Origin: an uncultured Alkalilimnicola sp.
Lineage (GTDB): Bacteria > Pseudomonadota > Gammaproteobacteria > Nitrococcales > AK92
DNA: 64,000 bases
Assembly: GCA_937951875.1 (NCBI GenBank)
Contig: CALGAN010000055.1
Location: 50,989-114,988 of the forward strand
Reading direction: 5' to 3'
The notes beneath the pieces were generated by a model that was not told where the DNA came from, did no database searches, and saw nothing but the letters and a program-made list of their open reading frames with translations. A program made the position numbers and the translations under genes. Positions 1-7,523 of the stretch are shown here, piece after piece (within the stretch, counting starts at the first letter, position 1; every line of letters starts with the position of its first letter).

Positions 1-1
1 T

Positions 2-64
2 CTGCGGCGCTTCAAGCAGCTGATGGAAGCCGGCGAGGTACCCACGGCGGCGCTGGTGCATTAG
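2..64 (+). CDS. C-terminal end of a truncated upstream gene (possibly SRPBCC family)
   Basis: An open frame enters from the left edge and ends at TAG 62-64, leaving 20 residues (ending TAALVH). The tail begins LRRFKQLMEAGE, which I recall from the C-termini of SRPBCC/polyketide cyclase-like proteins that often precede zinc alcohol dehydrogenases of the type found next. The stop lies 11 bases before the next ATG, so the two genes are probably co-transcribed. The family call rests on a short tail and is tentative. Confidence 0.4.
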   Translation: MRRFKQLMEAGEVPTAALVH

Positions 65-75
65 GGAGTGGAACG

Positions 76-1275
76 ATGCGAGCGGTTTGTTGGCACGGCA
101 GGGAAGACGTGCGGGTCGATCATGTCCCCGATCCGGAAGTGATCAATCCGCGCGACGCGGTGGTGCAGGTCACGGCCGCGGCGATCTGCGGTTCCGATCT
201 GCACCTGTACGACGGCTATGTGCCGACCATGAACGAGGGCGACATCCTCGGCCACGAGTTCGTCGGCGAGGTGGTGGAGGTCGGCGCCGAAGTCGAGAAC
301 CTGCGGCCCGGCGACCGGGTGGCGGTGCCGTTTCCGATCGCCTGCGGTCAGTGCTTCTTCTGCCGGCGCGAGCTGTGGTCGCTGTGCGACAACTCCAACC
401 CCAACGCGGGTCTCGCGGAGAAGATGTGGGGCCATTCGCCGTCCGGCATCTACGGCTATTCGCATCTGGTCGGCGGCTACGCCGGCGGCCAGGCCCAGTA
501 CGTCCGGGTGCCGTTCGCCGACGTCGGTCCGGTCAAGCTGCCCGACAGCATCAGCGACGAGCAGGCGGTGATGCTCACCGACGTGCTGCCCACCGGCTAT
601 CAGGCCGCCGACTACTGCGGCATCCAGCCGGGCGACACGGTAGCGGTGTGGGGCTGCGGCCCGGTCGGGCAAATGGCGATCGCCAGTGCCAAGCTGCTGG
701 GCGCGGCCCGGGTGATCGCCATCGACGATGTGCCCGAGCGCCTGGAGATGGCCCAGCGCCATAGCGGGGCCGAGCCGCTGCGCCCTAGCGAGGTGGGGAA
801 CACGCTCGCCATGGTGGAGGCGCTGCGCGACCTCACCGCCGGTCGTGGTCCGGACGCCTGCATCGACGCCGTCGGCATGGAAGCGCACGGGATCGGCTTG
901 GAGGGCTGGTACGATCGCGTCAAGCAGGCCGTGCGTCTGGAGACCGAACGTCCCACCGCGCTGCGGCAGGCGATCATGGCCTGCCGCAAGGGCGGCGTGG
1001 TGTCCATGCCCGGCGTGTACGGCGGCTTCGCCGACAAGATCCCGCTCGGTGCGCTGATGAACAAAGGCCTGACTTTGCGGACCGGGCAGACCCACGTGCA
1101 CCGTTATCTGCGGCCGCTGATGGCCCGTATCGACAACGGCGAGATCGATCCCGCCTTCGTGTTCACCCACCGCATCGGACTGGAGGAAGTGCCGGACGCC
1201 TACCGCATGTTCCGCGACAAGCGGGACGGCTGCATCAAGGTGCTGGTGCGGCCGCAGGCGCACCGGCTGCACTGA
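76..1275 (+). CDS. Zinc-dependent alcohol dehydrogenase, formaldehyde-dehydrogenase-like
   Basis: 399-residue medium-chain dehydrogenase of the glutathione-independent formaldehyde dehydrogenase-like group. It probably oxidises an alcohol or aldehyde adduct with NAD(P) in the cytoplasm; the substrate is unknown. Catalytic zinc ligands are visible as Cys38 (ICGSDLH) and His60-Glu61 (GHE). Structural zinc cysteines are Cys90, Cys93, Cys96 and Cys104. The dinucleotide-binding loop is GCGPVG near residue 193. ATG 76 is preceded by a GGGAG ribosome binding site at 64-68. It directly follows the truncated upstream gene, suggesting an operon. Length is normal for the family. Confidence 0.9.
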   Translation: MRAVCWHGREDVRVDHVPDPEVINPRDAVVQVTAAAICGSDLHLYDGYVPTMNEGDILGHEFVGEVVEVGAEVENLRPGDRVAVPFPIACGQCFFCRRELWSLCDNSNPNAGLAEKMWGHSPSGIYGYSHLVGGYAGGQAQYVRVPFADVGPVKLPDSISDEQAVMLTDVLPTGYQAADYCGIQPGDTVAVWGCGPVGQMAIASAKLLGAARVIAIDDVPERLEMAQRHSGAEPLRPSEVGNTLAMVEALRDLTAGRGPDACIDAVGMEAHGIGLEGWYDRVKQAVRLETERPTALRQAIMACRKGGVVSMPGVYGGFADKIPLGALMNKGLTLRTGQTHVHRYLRPLMARIDNGEIDPAFVFTHRIGLEEVPDAYRMFRDKRDGCIKVLVRPQAHRLH

Positions 1276-1287
1276 CCGGCGCGGGCG

Positions 1288-1521
1288 CTACGGGGGAATT
1301 GGCAGGTCCAGGCCGGCCGGCACCCAGACGCCGTGTTCGCAGCGCAGTACCTGCGAACCGCTCTTCACATAGCTGCCGTGCGGAAATTCCTCGTCGTTGA
1401 AGTAGCAGGCAGCGGGCACGGATTCGTCGATCTCGGGCGCCGGCTCCTCGCTGGCGATGGGATCGACGATCGGCGAATTGCGACGGTCCGGATCCTGAGC
1501 TCCAAGGTCGGGCAGCGGCAT
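1288..1521 (-). CDS. Small protein, DUF1496-like
   Basis: 77 residues. The start is ATG at 1519-1521, chosen because a perfect AGGAGG lies about seven bases upstream; a longer frame reaching 1866 is discarded because it overlaps the next gene. The N-terminal half is Pro/Glu/Asp-rich. The C-terminal half has CYFNDEEF, a Gly-Ser turn, then VLRCEHGVW, which resembles the short cysteine-pair domain DUF1496 (Cys39 and Cys61). I see no signal peptide. Function unknown. It lies tail to tail with the dehydrogenase and in line with the membrane protein upstream. Confidence 0.65.
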   Translation of the reverse strand: MPLPDLGAQDPDRRNSPIVDPIASEEPAPEIDESVPAACYFNDEEFPHGSYVKSGSQVLRCEHGVWVPAGLDLPIPP

Positions 1522-1574
1522 CGGAAAACCTCCTTGGCGACGTTCATAGGGATGGAAAGGGGGCGGTGCGCTGC

Positions 1575-1907
1575 TCAGCCCGGATGAGTGGGGGCGAAGG
1601 CGCCGCCGATCAAAGCGCCGATGAGCAGGCCGATGCTGGAGAACAGCGCCCAGACGCCCACTGCCACGCCGGAGATGAAGCCGATGATGGGGGCCTCCAG
1701 CAGCGCCAGCAGCAGCCAGATGCCCAGCCCCACCGCGATGGCCGGCAATACGGCGGCGCTCAACGCCCGGCCGACGGTACCGGCCTTGTAGCCGCCCACC
1801 AGACCGCCGATCAGCCCGTTGACGGCCGGCAGGAAGAACAGCGCCATGCTGATCGCCACCATCCACAGGGCGCTCGCTATCACCGAGCTGCGTTCTACAT
1901 CGGTCAT
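1575..1907 (-). CDS. Small integral membrane protein
   Basis: 110 residues with about three hydrophobic segments (roughly 10-40, 46-70 and 72-103). They are rich in Gly-Ala and contain GGLVGGYKAG and GALIGGAF glycine patterns. ATG 1907 has a strong GGAGGGGAGG ribosome binding site. I do not recognise a family with certainty. It resembles short glycine-rich inner-membrane proteins of unknown function. It is transcribed in the same direction as the DUF1496-like gene 53 bases downstream, so the two may be an operon. Confidence 0.7.
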   Translation of the reverse strand: MTDVERSSVIASALWMVAISMALFFLPAVNGLIGGLVGGYKAGTVGRALSAAVLPAIAVGLGIWLLLALLEAPIIGFISGVAVGVWALFSSIGLLIGALIGGAFAPTHPG

Positions 1908-2271
1908 GGTCGTGCCTCCCCTCCGATACCGCGGATTCCGATCAGGACATGGGGGCGGGGCGGCGCGCTTGCAGCGGCCTTTGGCGAGACGTCGCGGGGG
2001 CGGTGTCGCTAAGTGCTCGCCTGCCTGTAGGAAATCCGCCTATCCACAAAATCTGTGGATAACTCTGTGCACAGGACTGGGAAAGAGAGCCCAAGCTGCC
2101 GTCGCTGCGAGCAGTTCGCTTGGTTTGCTCAGGTTTTGATCACTCGACAAAGTATTTTTAAATCAAGTTGTTAGTCCGTTGTGGGGAGCGGCTGGCGGCA
2201 CTGGGTTGAGCGGCGCCGGTGGTTCTGCTGTGATGGGCGCCCGCGGCCAAGCGACGGACGGGAGGAGCGCC
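1908..2271. other. Intergenic region between divergent genes
   Basis: 364 bases without a convincing gene. It holds an inverted pair of DnaA-box-like sequences at 2041-2062 and an AT-rich tract at 2145-2172, unusual in this GC-rich sequence. A promoter for the aldolase-like gene presumably lies in the AT-rich part, but I cannot assign -35 and -10 boxes. Confidence 0.5.
2041..2062. promoter_or_regulatory. Inverted pair of DnaA-box-like 9-mers
   Basis: TATCCACA at 2041-2048 and TGTGGATAA at 2054-2062 form a perfect 8-bp inverted repeat around five bases. The right half is a perfect match to the DnaA box TTATCCACA on the minus strand. A TCTGTGCACAG sequence follows at 2064-2074. No dnaA, dnaN or other origin gene is present, so it is more likely a DnaA-responsive or titration site than oriC. 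That reading is inference. Confidence 0.5.
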
Positions 2272-2919
2272 ATGGCGGAGCGCGAGGGCGTCATCAAGTA
2301 TCGGCTGGATCAGCGCCCGGGCCCCGCACCGGCGCTGGACGAGATCGCGGCGATCGAGGCGTGGCGGCGCATTCTGTTCGAGCTACGGCTGGTGGGGCGC
2401 GACCCCGACCGCTACCAGGGGTTGGGGTACGGCAACGTCAGCTGCCGGAGCGGCACCGGCTTCCTGATCAGCGCCAGCCAGACCGGTCATCTGCCGCGGC
2501 TGACGCCGGCGCATTATTGCCGGGTGCTGCGCTGCGATCCGCAGCGCAATCAGCTGGCGGCGGAGGGGATGCTGCCGCCCTCGTCCGAGGCGTTGACCCA
2601 TGGCGCGGTCTACGCGGCCGATGCGACCGTGAACGCGGTGCTGCACGTCCATGGGCCGGCGCTGTGGCGGGCGGGGCTGGCGCTGGGGTGGCCAGCGACG
2701 CCGGCGACGGTGCCTTACGGCACTCCGGCCATGGCCGCGGCGGTGGCCGATTTGGTGCGGCAGGCGGCGGTGCGCGAGCGCGGCGTCATCGTCATGGCCG
2801 GGCACCAGGACGGCGTGTTGGCTTTCGGCGCCGATGTCGAGCAGGCCGGGCGCAATCTGCTGGGCGCGCTTGGCCAGGCTTACCTGTGGCAGTTGCGAGA
2901 GGGGAACGGTTCGGCTTGA
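2272..2919 (+). CDS. Class II aldolase/adducin family protein
   Basis: 215 residues of the class II aldolase/adducin fold, the family of fuculose- and ribulose-phosphate aldolases and methylthioribulose-phosphate dehydratase. Family hallmarks are the GNVS phosphate-binding loop (54-57), Glu106 in SSEALTH, the zinc pair His125 and His127 (LHVHG), and a third likely ligand His178. ATG 2272 was chosen for the GGGAGGAG ribosome binding site at 2260-2267; the frame is open further upstream but without a better start. It is a single gene ahead of GAPDH, and the substrate cannot be told from sequence. Confidence 0.8.
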   Translation: MAEREGVIKYRLDQRPGPAPALDEIAAIEAWRRILFELRLVGRDPDRYQGLGYGNVSCRSGTGFLISASQTGHLPRLTPAHYCRVLRCDPQRNQLAAEGMLPPSSEALTHGAVYAADATVNAVLHVHGPALWRAGLALGWPATPATVPYGTPAMAAAVADLVRQAAVRERGVIVMAGHQDGVLAFGADVEQAGRNLLGALGQAYLWQLREGNGSA

Positions 2920-3117
2920 AGCGGCGACGCCGCCCCATGATGTCGCCGGAAGGCGACAGCGTTCGGCCGGCCTGCGGGTCGATGCAAAATTTTCGGCAAT
3001 CCTACATACCGCTGCGGCCATTTTCGTCGTAAGCTTCGCGCGGCCGAGATGCCACTCCGTAGGATTCATGCCGCCTCCCAGGATGGGCGGTGGCCAGCTC
3101 AGCTTGGGGGTAAACCA

Positions 3118-4566
3118 ATGCAGCCCGAAAAGCAGGACAAGTTGTTGAAAGATTGGCTCGAGCAGCAGGAGCTCGCTGAGCGCATGCTGCCCATCATCGG
3201 TAAGCTCTATCGGGATCAGGGGGTCATCCTGCGGATCCACGGGCGGCCGATCAACAACGCCACCACCATCGATCTGCTCAAGGCCCATCGCTTCGTCAAG
3301 CAGTACGAGCCGGAAGCGCTGTCGATCCACGAGTCCTTCGCGATGCTCGAGGCGCTGAGCGAGCTGGAGCTGGCGCCGGCTCGGGTGGACCTCGGCAAGC
3401 TGACCGTCAACTACCTGAAGCTGCCCGCCCCGAAGCCGAGCCGGAGCGACTACCTCAAGGAGCAGCTCGCCTCCATCGTCGGCCGCCGCGAGCCGCTGCT
3501 CAAGGAGCCGCAGGATGTGGTGCTGTACGGCTTCGGCCGCATCGGTCGCATCCTGGCCCGGCTGCTGATCGAGCGCACCGGCTCCGGCAACAAGCTGCGG
3601 CTGCGCGCCGTGGTGGTGCGCAAGGGCTCCGATGACGACCTGTACAAGCGCGCCAGCCTGCTGCGTCGCGATTCGGTGCACGGTCCGTTCAACGGCTCGA
3701 TCGACGTGCTGCCCGAGGAGAACGCGATCGTCGCCAACGGCAACTACATCAAGGTCATCTACTCGAACGACCCGGCCAGCGTCGATTACACCCAGTATGG
3801 CATCAAGAACGCCATCGTCATCGACAATACCGGCAAGTGGCGCGACGTCGAGGGCCTGTCCAAGCACCTGAGCTGCCCCGGCGTGGCCAAGGTGGTGCTC
3901 ACCGCCCCCGGCAAGGGCGACATGAAGAACATCGTGTTCGGTGTCAACGACAAGGAGATCACCCCCGAGGACACGATCATCTCGGCGGCGTCCTGCACCA
4001 CCAACGCCATCACCCCGGTGCTCAAGGCCATCCACGAGAAGTACGGCGTGGTCAGCGGCCATGTCGAAACGGTGCATGCCTACACCAACGATCAGAATCT
4101 GATCGACAACTTCCACAAGGGTGCTCGCCGCGGTCGTGCCGCCGCGCTGAACATGGTGATCACCGAGACCGGCGCCGCCAAGGCGGTCGCCAAGGCGCTG
4201 CCGGAGCTCAAGGGCAAGCTCACCGGTTCGGCCATTCGCGTGCCGACCCCGAACGTGTCCCTGGCCGTGCTCAATCTGAACCTTGAGCAGGAAGTCACCA
4301 AGGAGGAGGTCAACGCCTACCTGCGTGACGTGGCGCTCAACTCCAGCCTGATGGAGCAGATCGACTACACCGCCTCCACCGAGCTGGTGTCGACCGATCT
4401 GGTCGGTTCGCGTCACGCCGGCGTGGTCGACTCGGCCTCCACCATCGTCAACGGCAAGAGCTGTGTGCTCTACGTCTGGTACGACAACGAGATGGGCTAC
4501 TCCTGCCAGGTGGTGCGCATCGTCCAGGAAATGGCCGGTCTGCGTCACCCCGTGCTGCCGGCCTAA
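3118..4566 (+). CDS. gap: Glyceraldehyde-3-phosphate dehydrogenase, long form
   Basis: 482 residues, about 150 longer than classical GAPDH but normal for the long proteobacterial form. An extra helical domain at residues 1-130 precedes the NAD-binding motif GFGRIGR (138-144). The catalytic Cys293 sits in SCTTN and the base is His320 (ETVHAY). It interconverts glyceraldehyde-3-phosphate and 1,3-bisphosphoglycerate in glycolysis or gluconeogenesis. The start is ATG 3118 because similarity begins there and a GGGGG purine run precedes it. A strong terminator follows at 4583-4617, so it ends a transcription unit. Confidence 0.93.
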   Translation: MQPEKQDKLLKDWLEQQELAERMLPIIGKLYRDQGVILRIHGRPINNATTIDLLKAHRFVKQYEPEALSIHESFAMLEALSELELAPARVDLGKLTVNYLKLPAPKPSRSDYLKEQLASIVGRREPLLKEPQDVVLYGFGRIGRILARLLIERTGSGNKLRLRAVVVRKGSDDDLYKRASLLRRDSVHGPFNGSIDVLPEENAIVANGNYIKVIYSNDPASVDYTQYGIKNAIVIDNTGKWRDVEGLSKHLSCPGVAKVVLTAPGKGDMKNIVFGVNDKEITPEDTIISAASCTTNAITPVLKAIHEKYGVVSGHVETVHAYTNDQNLIDNFHKGARRGRAAALNMVITETGAAKAVAKALPELKGKLTGSAIRVPTPNVSLAVLNLNLEQEVTKEEVNAYLRDVALNSSLMEQIDYTASTELVSTDLVGSRHAGVVDSASTIVNGKSCVLYVWYDNEMGYSCQVVRIVQEMAGLRHPVLPA

Positions 4567-4582
4567 GCTCGGTTTGCGTTGC

Positions 4583-4617
4583 CAAAAAAAGCCCCGGCGT
4601 TATGCCGGGGCTTTTTT
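4583..4617 (+). terminator. Rho-independent terminator of gap
   Basis: A GC-rich stem (AGCCCCGGC paired with GCCGGGGCT around GTTAT) is followed by six T at 4612-4617 and preceded by seven A at 4584-4590. It could therefore act in both directions. It sits 17 bases past the GAPDH stop. Confidence 0.93.
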
Positions 4618-4698
4618 ATGCCGCGTTCTTTATCGTTTGTGCGGCGGGGAGGGCGGCCGTGTCGGCGGGGCGAGCCGCTGCCTCCCGAGGAATTCCCA

Positions 4699-5154
4699 TT
4701 ACCAGAACTTCTTCAGCCAGCTCGGCTTCAGCCAGCGGCGCTGCGCGCCGTGGGCCAGGAAGTGCTCGCTGTAGAGCACGTCCTCGTGCATGATGTGCCC
4801 GGTCAGCCACTTATGGAGGAACTCCATCAGCTCCGAGCGTGAAACACGGCCGGTATCGACCAGTTTCAGCTTGAAGTCCAAGATGTGGCGGATCAGATCC
4901 TCGTGATGTTTTTTGTGCGACTCGTATTCGGGGTAGCCGAGGATGCGCATCAGGCTCTCCTCGACCACGAAATGGGTCTGGGTGTACTGAATCAGCTTGT
5001 CCAGCGTCTCTTCCGCCGCTTTGGTGCCCCCCGTCGTCAGCAGCGCGACGTTCAGGTCGTTGACCAGGTCGACCAGATATTTGTGCTGCTCGTCGATCTC
5101 CTGGATGCCGACACTGAGCTTGTCGCTCCATTCTATGTATTTCGGAATGCTCAT
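4699..5154 (-). CDS. Bacteriohemerythrin
   Basis: 151-residue single-domain hemerythrin, an oxygen-binding non-haem di-iron protein. All seven iron ligands are present: His24, His61, Glu65, His80, His84, His120 and Asp125 (spacing H...HxxxE...HxxxH...HxxxxD). An upstream ATG at 5158 lies only three bases from the AAGGAGGG ribosome binding site, whereas ATG 5154 has correct spacing, so the shorter start is chosen. A Crp/Fnr-like palindrome lies about 80 bases upstream (5232-5245), which fits oxygen-dependent expression. It may store or deliver oxygen or sense it. Confidence 0.92.
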   Translation of the reverse strand: MSIPKYIEWSDKLSVGIQEIDEQHKYLVDLVNDLNVALLTTGGTKAAEETLDKLIQYTQTHFVVEESLMRILGYPEYESHKKHHEDLIRHILDFKLKLVDTGRVSRSELMEFLHKWLTGHIMHEDVLYSEHFLAHGAQRRWLKPSWLKKFW

Positions 5155-5231
5155 CCCCATCCCTCCTTAAGCAAAAAGCGCAAGGCATGATGCGTTGCAG
5201 CGCAGCTTAGGAAATGCCCGGGGGGAGTATG

Positions 5232-5245
5232 ATGATCTAGGTCAG
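5232..5245. promoter_or_regulatory. Candidate Crp/Fnr-family binding site upstream of hemerythrin
   Basis: The sequence A-TGAT-CTAG-GTCA-G keeps the inner TGAT-N4-GTCA core of an Fnr/Anr box (TTGAT-N4-ATCAA) but mismatches the outermost base on each side. It lies about 80 bases upstream of the hemerythrin start. Inferred from pattern only. Confidence 0.4.
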
Positions 5246-5374
5246 TTCCAGGGCTGGAACGGCCTGGCGCGGCGGGAGGAGTGGTGGTCGGGGCGGCGGG
5301 TGGTCGGCGTCACCGGGCGTTTCCCATCCCCCCTGTGGTGGGGCATGGCCGGCGCCTGCCGTGGAGGATATGGC

Positions 5375-5785
5375 ATGAACCGCGGATTTCGGGGCGGCTG
5401 CGCCGTCGCGGCGGTCTGGATGATCCTGGCGCTCGGCGGTTGCGCCCGGCAGCCGGTGACGCGCTGGTCGGCGCTGGCGGTGGACGGGTATGTCAATTCG
5501 TCGATGAGCCAGGTGCGCATCGATATCGACGGCGAGACCGTCGTCCAGGGGCCGCTGCGGGTGCAGCGCTGTCGCCAGTCTCATCTTCCAGGGCTGGGCG
5601 GCTGCGGGCCGGTGCCGCTGCCGTTGACCGGCAGTTATCGCCAGCAGGAGGTCCGCGTCGAGTGCGAGCAGCTGCCGTTCGCAGGCTACCCGTATTGCGA
5701 TGTGTACGTGGACGGCGAGCTGGCGGTGTCGCTGCTGTTCGACACGCTCGCGCCCGACGGCGGCTATGTGCCGTCCCGGCGTTGA
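5375..5785 (+). CDS. Small predicted lipoprotein of unknown function
   Basis: 136 residues with an N-terminal signal ending in the lipobox LGGC, so the mature protein would start at Cys24 and be lipid-anchored in the envelope. Two further cysteine pairs (RVQRC...GLGGC and RVECEQ...YPYC) suggest disulfides. ATG 5375 has a GTGGAGG ribosome binding site at 5361-5367; the frame is open upstream but has no better signal. I do not recognise the family. It lies tail to tail with the EF-hand gene. Confidence 0.65.
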   Translation: MNRGFRGGCAVAAVWMILALGGCARQPVTRWSALAVDGYVNSSMSQVRIDIDGETVVQGPLRVQRCRQSHLPGLGGCGPVPLPLTGSYRQQEVRVECEQLPFAGYPYCDVYVDGELAVSLLFDTLAPDGGYVPSRR

Positions 5786-5797
5786 CGGACGCCAGGG

Positions 5798-6106
5798 CTA
5801 TTCGGACCGCTCGAACGGCGGCCGGCGGTCTTCACCGCTGTGCGGTCGCACCTGGTCGGTGGCGATGCCCGGCGCGTCCATGGCGTTGAACTCGCGCTCG
5901 CTCACCAGTCCGTCGCCGTCCCGGTCCATCTGGTCGATGCGATCGAGGATGTCGGCCTTGCGGGCTTCGGTGGGGCTGATGTAGCCGTCGCGGTCACGGT
6001 CGAAGTTGCTGAAGGCATCGCGCGGCTGGTGGCCGGCGCCCATCTGGGCGATGGCGGGGACCAGTGTCGCGGTGAGCGCGAAGGTAGCTAGCAGGGGTGT
6101 GTGCAT
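5798..6106 (-). CDS. Secreted EF-hand calcium-binding protein
   Basis: About 102 residues: a signal peptide (HTPLLATFALTATLVPAIA) followed by two EF-hand loops, DRDRDGYISPTE and DRDGDGLVSERE, each with the canonical Asp-x-Asp-x-Asp-Gly and a final Glu. It should bind Ca2+ outside the cytoplasmic membrane. The start is uncertain: ATG 6106 is chosen, but an in-frame GTG at 6121 is possible and neither has a clear ribosome binding site. A strong three-way-junction structure lies immediately upstream (6128-6212) and could be its 5' leader. Confidence 0.75.
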   Translation of the reverse strand: MHTPLLATFALTATLVPAIAQMGAGHQPRDAFSNFDRDRDGYISPTEARKADILDRIDQMDRDGDGLVSEREFNAMDAPGIATDQVRPHSGEDRRPPFERSE

Positions 6107-6127
6107 AGGTGTGCTCGGCACGAAATA

Positions 6128-6212
6128 AGGCCAGCGCCCGTCGGTTAGGTGTTTCCATCGTAACCGACGGTACTCGCCGAGTGGTTTCCCTCCTTGGCGA
6201 GGAGGCTGGCCT
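6128..6212. ncRNA. Three-way-junction palindromic element (possible leader RNA)
   Basis: Three nested perfect pairings: an outer 8-bp stem AGGCCAGC 6128-6135 with GCTGGCCT 6205-6212; a 10-bp hairpin 6138-6147/6161-6170; and a 6-bp hairpin CTCGCC 6173-6178/GGCGAG 6196-6201. Both loops carry a similar word (GTGTTTCC and GTGGTTTCC on the plus strand). The element lies 22 bases ahead of the EF-hand ATG on the minus strand and about 200 bases ahead of the MBL hydrolase on the plus strand. It matches no RNA family I know, and the direction of transcription is unknown. Confidence 0.45.
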
Positions 6213-6409
6213 GTTACCTGCCGGCTCCGGCGTCCATCCGATGATCGGGCTCATCCCGATGCTGAAAGGTCCGCGGTGGCCTGCAGGTTAGTTAGGGAAT
6301 TATGGTCGGCCGCGCGTTTTCCAAGGGGGCGAATGGCAATGGCGCATCGCCCTGTGCCATCCTCTACCCTCCCGGCCGTGGTCGTCGCTTGTTATATAGA
6401 GGTTTTCGG

Positions 6410-7054
6410 ATGAAGGTCCTGATCGTTCCCGTCACTCCCTACCAGCAGAACTGCTCGCTGCTGATCTGCGAGCAGACCGGGCAGGCGGCCGTGGTGGATC
6501 CAGGCGGGGAAATCGACCGCATCATCGACGCGGCCGAGGAGGCTGGCGCGCGGCTGAGCAAGATCCTGGTGACCCACGGCCATCTCGATCATGCCGGCGG
6601 CGTCGCCGATCTGGCCGAGCGGCTGAAGCTGCCGATCGAAGGGCCGCATCGCGGCGATCAGTTCTGGATCGATATGCTCGATGAGCAGAGCCGCCGCTTC
6701 GGGTTCGGCCATGCGCGTCGGTTCACGCCCGACCGCTGGCTGGAGGACGGCGATACGGTCCAGGTTGGCGAGCTGACGCTGCAGGTGCTGCATTGCCCGG
6801 GGCACACGCCGGGGCATGTGGTGTTCGTCGAGCCGGAAAGCCGCATCGCCGCGGTGGGCGATGTGCTGTTTCAGGGCTCCATCGGGCGAACCGATTTCCC
6901 GGGTGGGGATCATGCGGCGCTGATCCATTCCATCCGCAACAAGCTGTTCCCGCTTGGCGATGATATCCGTTTCATTCCCGGCCATGGCCCGACCTCGACG
7001 TTCGGCGCCGAACGGGCGAGCAATCCGTTCGTGGCCGACCGCCGCTTCGGTTAG
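6410..7054 (+). CDS. MBL-fold metallo-hydrolase, glyoxalase II-like (YcbL type)
   Basis: 214 residues with the complete metallo-beta-lactamase zinc set: THGHLDH (His56, His58, Asp60, His61), His132 in HTPGH, Asp151 in GDVLF, and His192 in PGHGP. The size and the short C-terminus match YcbL-type hydrolases, which act on glutathione or similar thioesters, rather than full-length glyoxalase II. ATG 6410 is used because homology starts at MKVLIVPVTP; AGAGG at 6398-6402 is its ribosome binding site. Cytoplasmic; substrate inferred. Confidence 0.88.
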   Translation: MKVLIVPVTPYQQNCSLLICEQTGQAAVVDPGGEIDRIIDAAEEAGARLSKILVTHGHLDHAGGVADLAERLKLPIEGPHRGDQFWIDMLDEQSRRFGFGHARRFTPDRWLEDGDTVQVGELTLQVLHCPGHTPGHVVFVEPESRIAAVGDVLFQGSIGRTDFPGGDHAALIHSIRNKLFPLGDDIRFIPGHGPTSTFGAERASNPFVADRRFG

Positions 7055-7185
7055 CGGTGAGCGTCGGCGGTTGGGCCGGCGGGCGGACGGACAACATGAT
7101 ATGGTAGCCGGCCTCGCGCACCGGCTCCCTGAAGAGGCTCGGAATAGGCGCGGTCACCACGCTGGAAGAGACGATTGACGCAACT

Positions 7186-7485
7186 ATGAGCGACGACCTC
7201 AGTCCCTACGATACGGCCGCGACGCAAGCGGTCGAGCTGGGCAATCGGTTGGCGGACGCCGATCAGCAGGCTGATTTGTGGGATATCGCCGATGGGTTGC
7301 TGGCCGGCGCGATCCAATACTGGCTATGGTCGCGCCAGCCTTGCGCCGATCCGGCATGTCCGGACTGCTTCGCCCTGAGCACCGCCGAGCTGCGCTTGAA
7401 GGAGCTGCAGCGGTTGGTCGAGGAGCTGGCCCGGACCAGCGAGTACTTCCACTCGCCCACCGATACCGGCGCCGGCCATGCTTGA
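7186..7485 (+). CDS. Conserved hypothetical protein with a short cysteine cluster
   Basis: 99 residues, no signal peptide or membrane segment. The middle has Trp-rich WDIADGLLAG...YWLWSRQP followed by Cys53, Cys58 and Cys61 (CADPACPDC), then a helical stretch with a coiled-coil look (ELRLKELQRLVEELAR). The cysteines could bind a metal. I do not recognise the family. It stands alone between the hydrolase and the convergent yhhQ gene, with a strong hairpin after it. Confidence 0.6.
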   Translation: MSDDLSPYDTAATQAVELGNRLADADQQADLWDIADGLLAGAIQYWLWSRQPCADPACPDCFALSTAELRLKELQRLVEELARTSEYFHSPTDTGAGHA

Positions 7486-7494
7486 GTCGAGAGT

Positions 7495-7518
7495 CTTCCC
7501 GGCCGTGCGGCCGGGAAG
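7495..7518. terminator. Hairpin between convergent genes
   Basis: CTTCCCGGCC at 7495-7504 pairs perfectly with GGCCGGGAAG at 7509-7518 around GTGC. It lies nine bases past one stop and five bases from the other. There is no T tract on either strand, so it is a weak or Rho-assisted terminator at best. Confidence 0.45.
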
Positions 7519-7523
7519 GCGGT

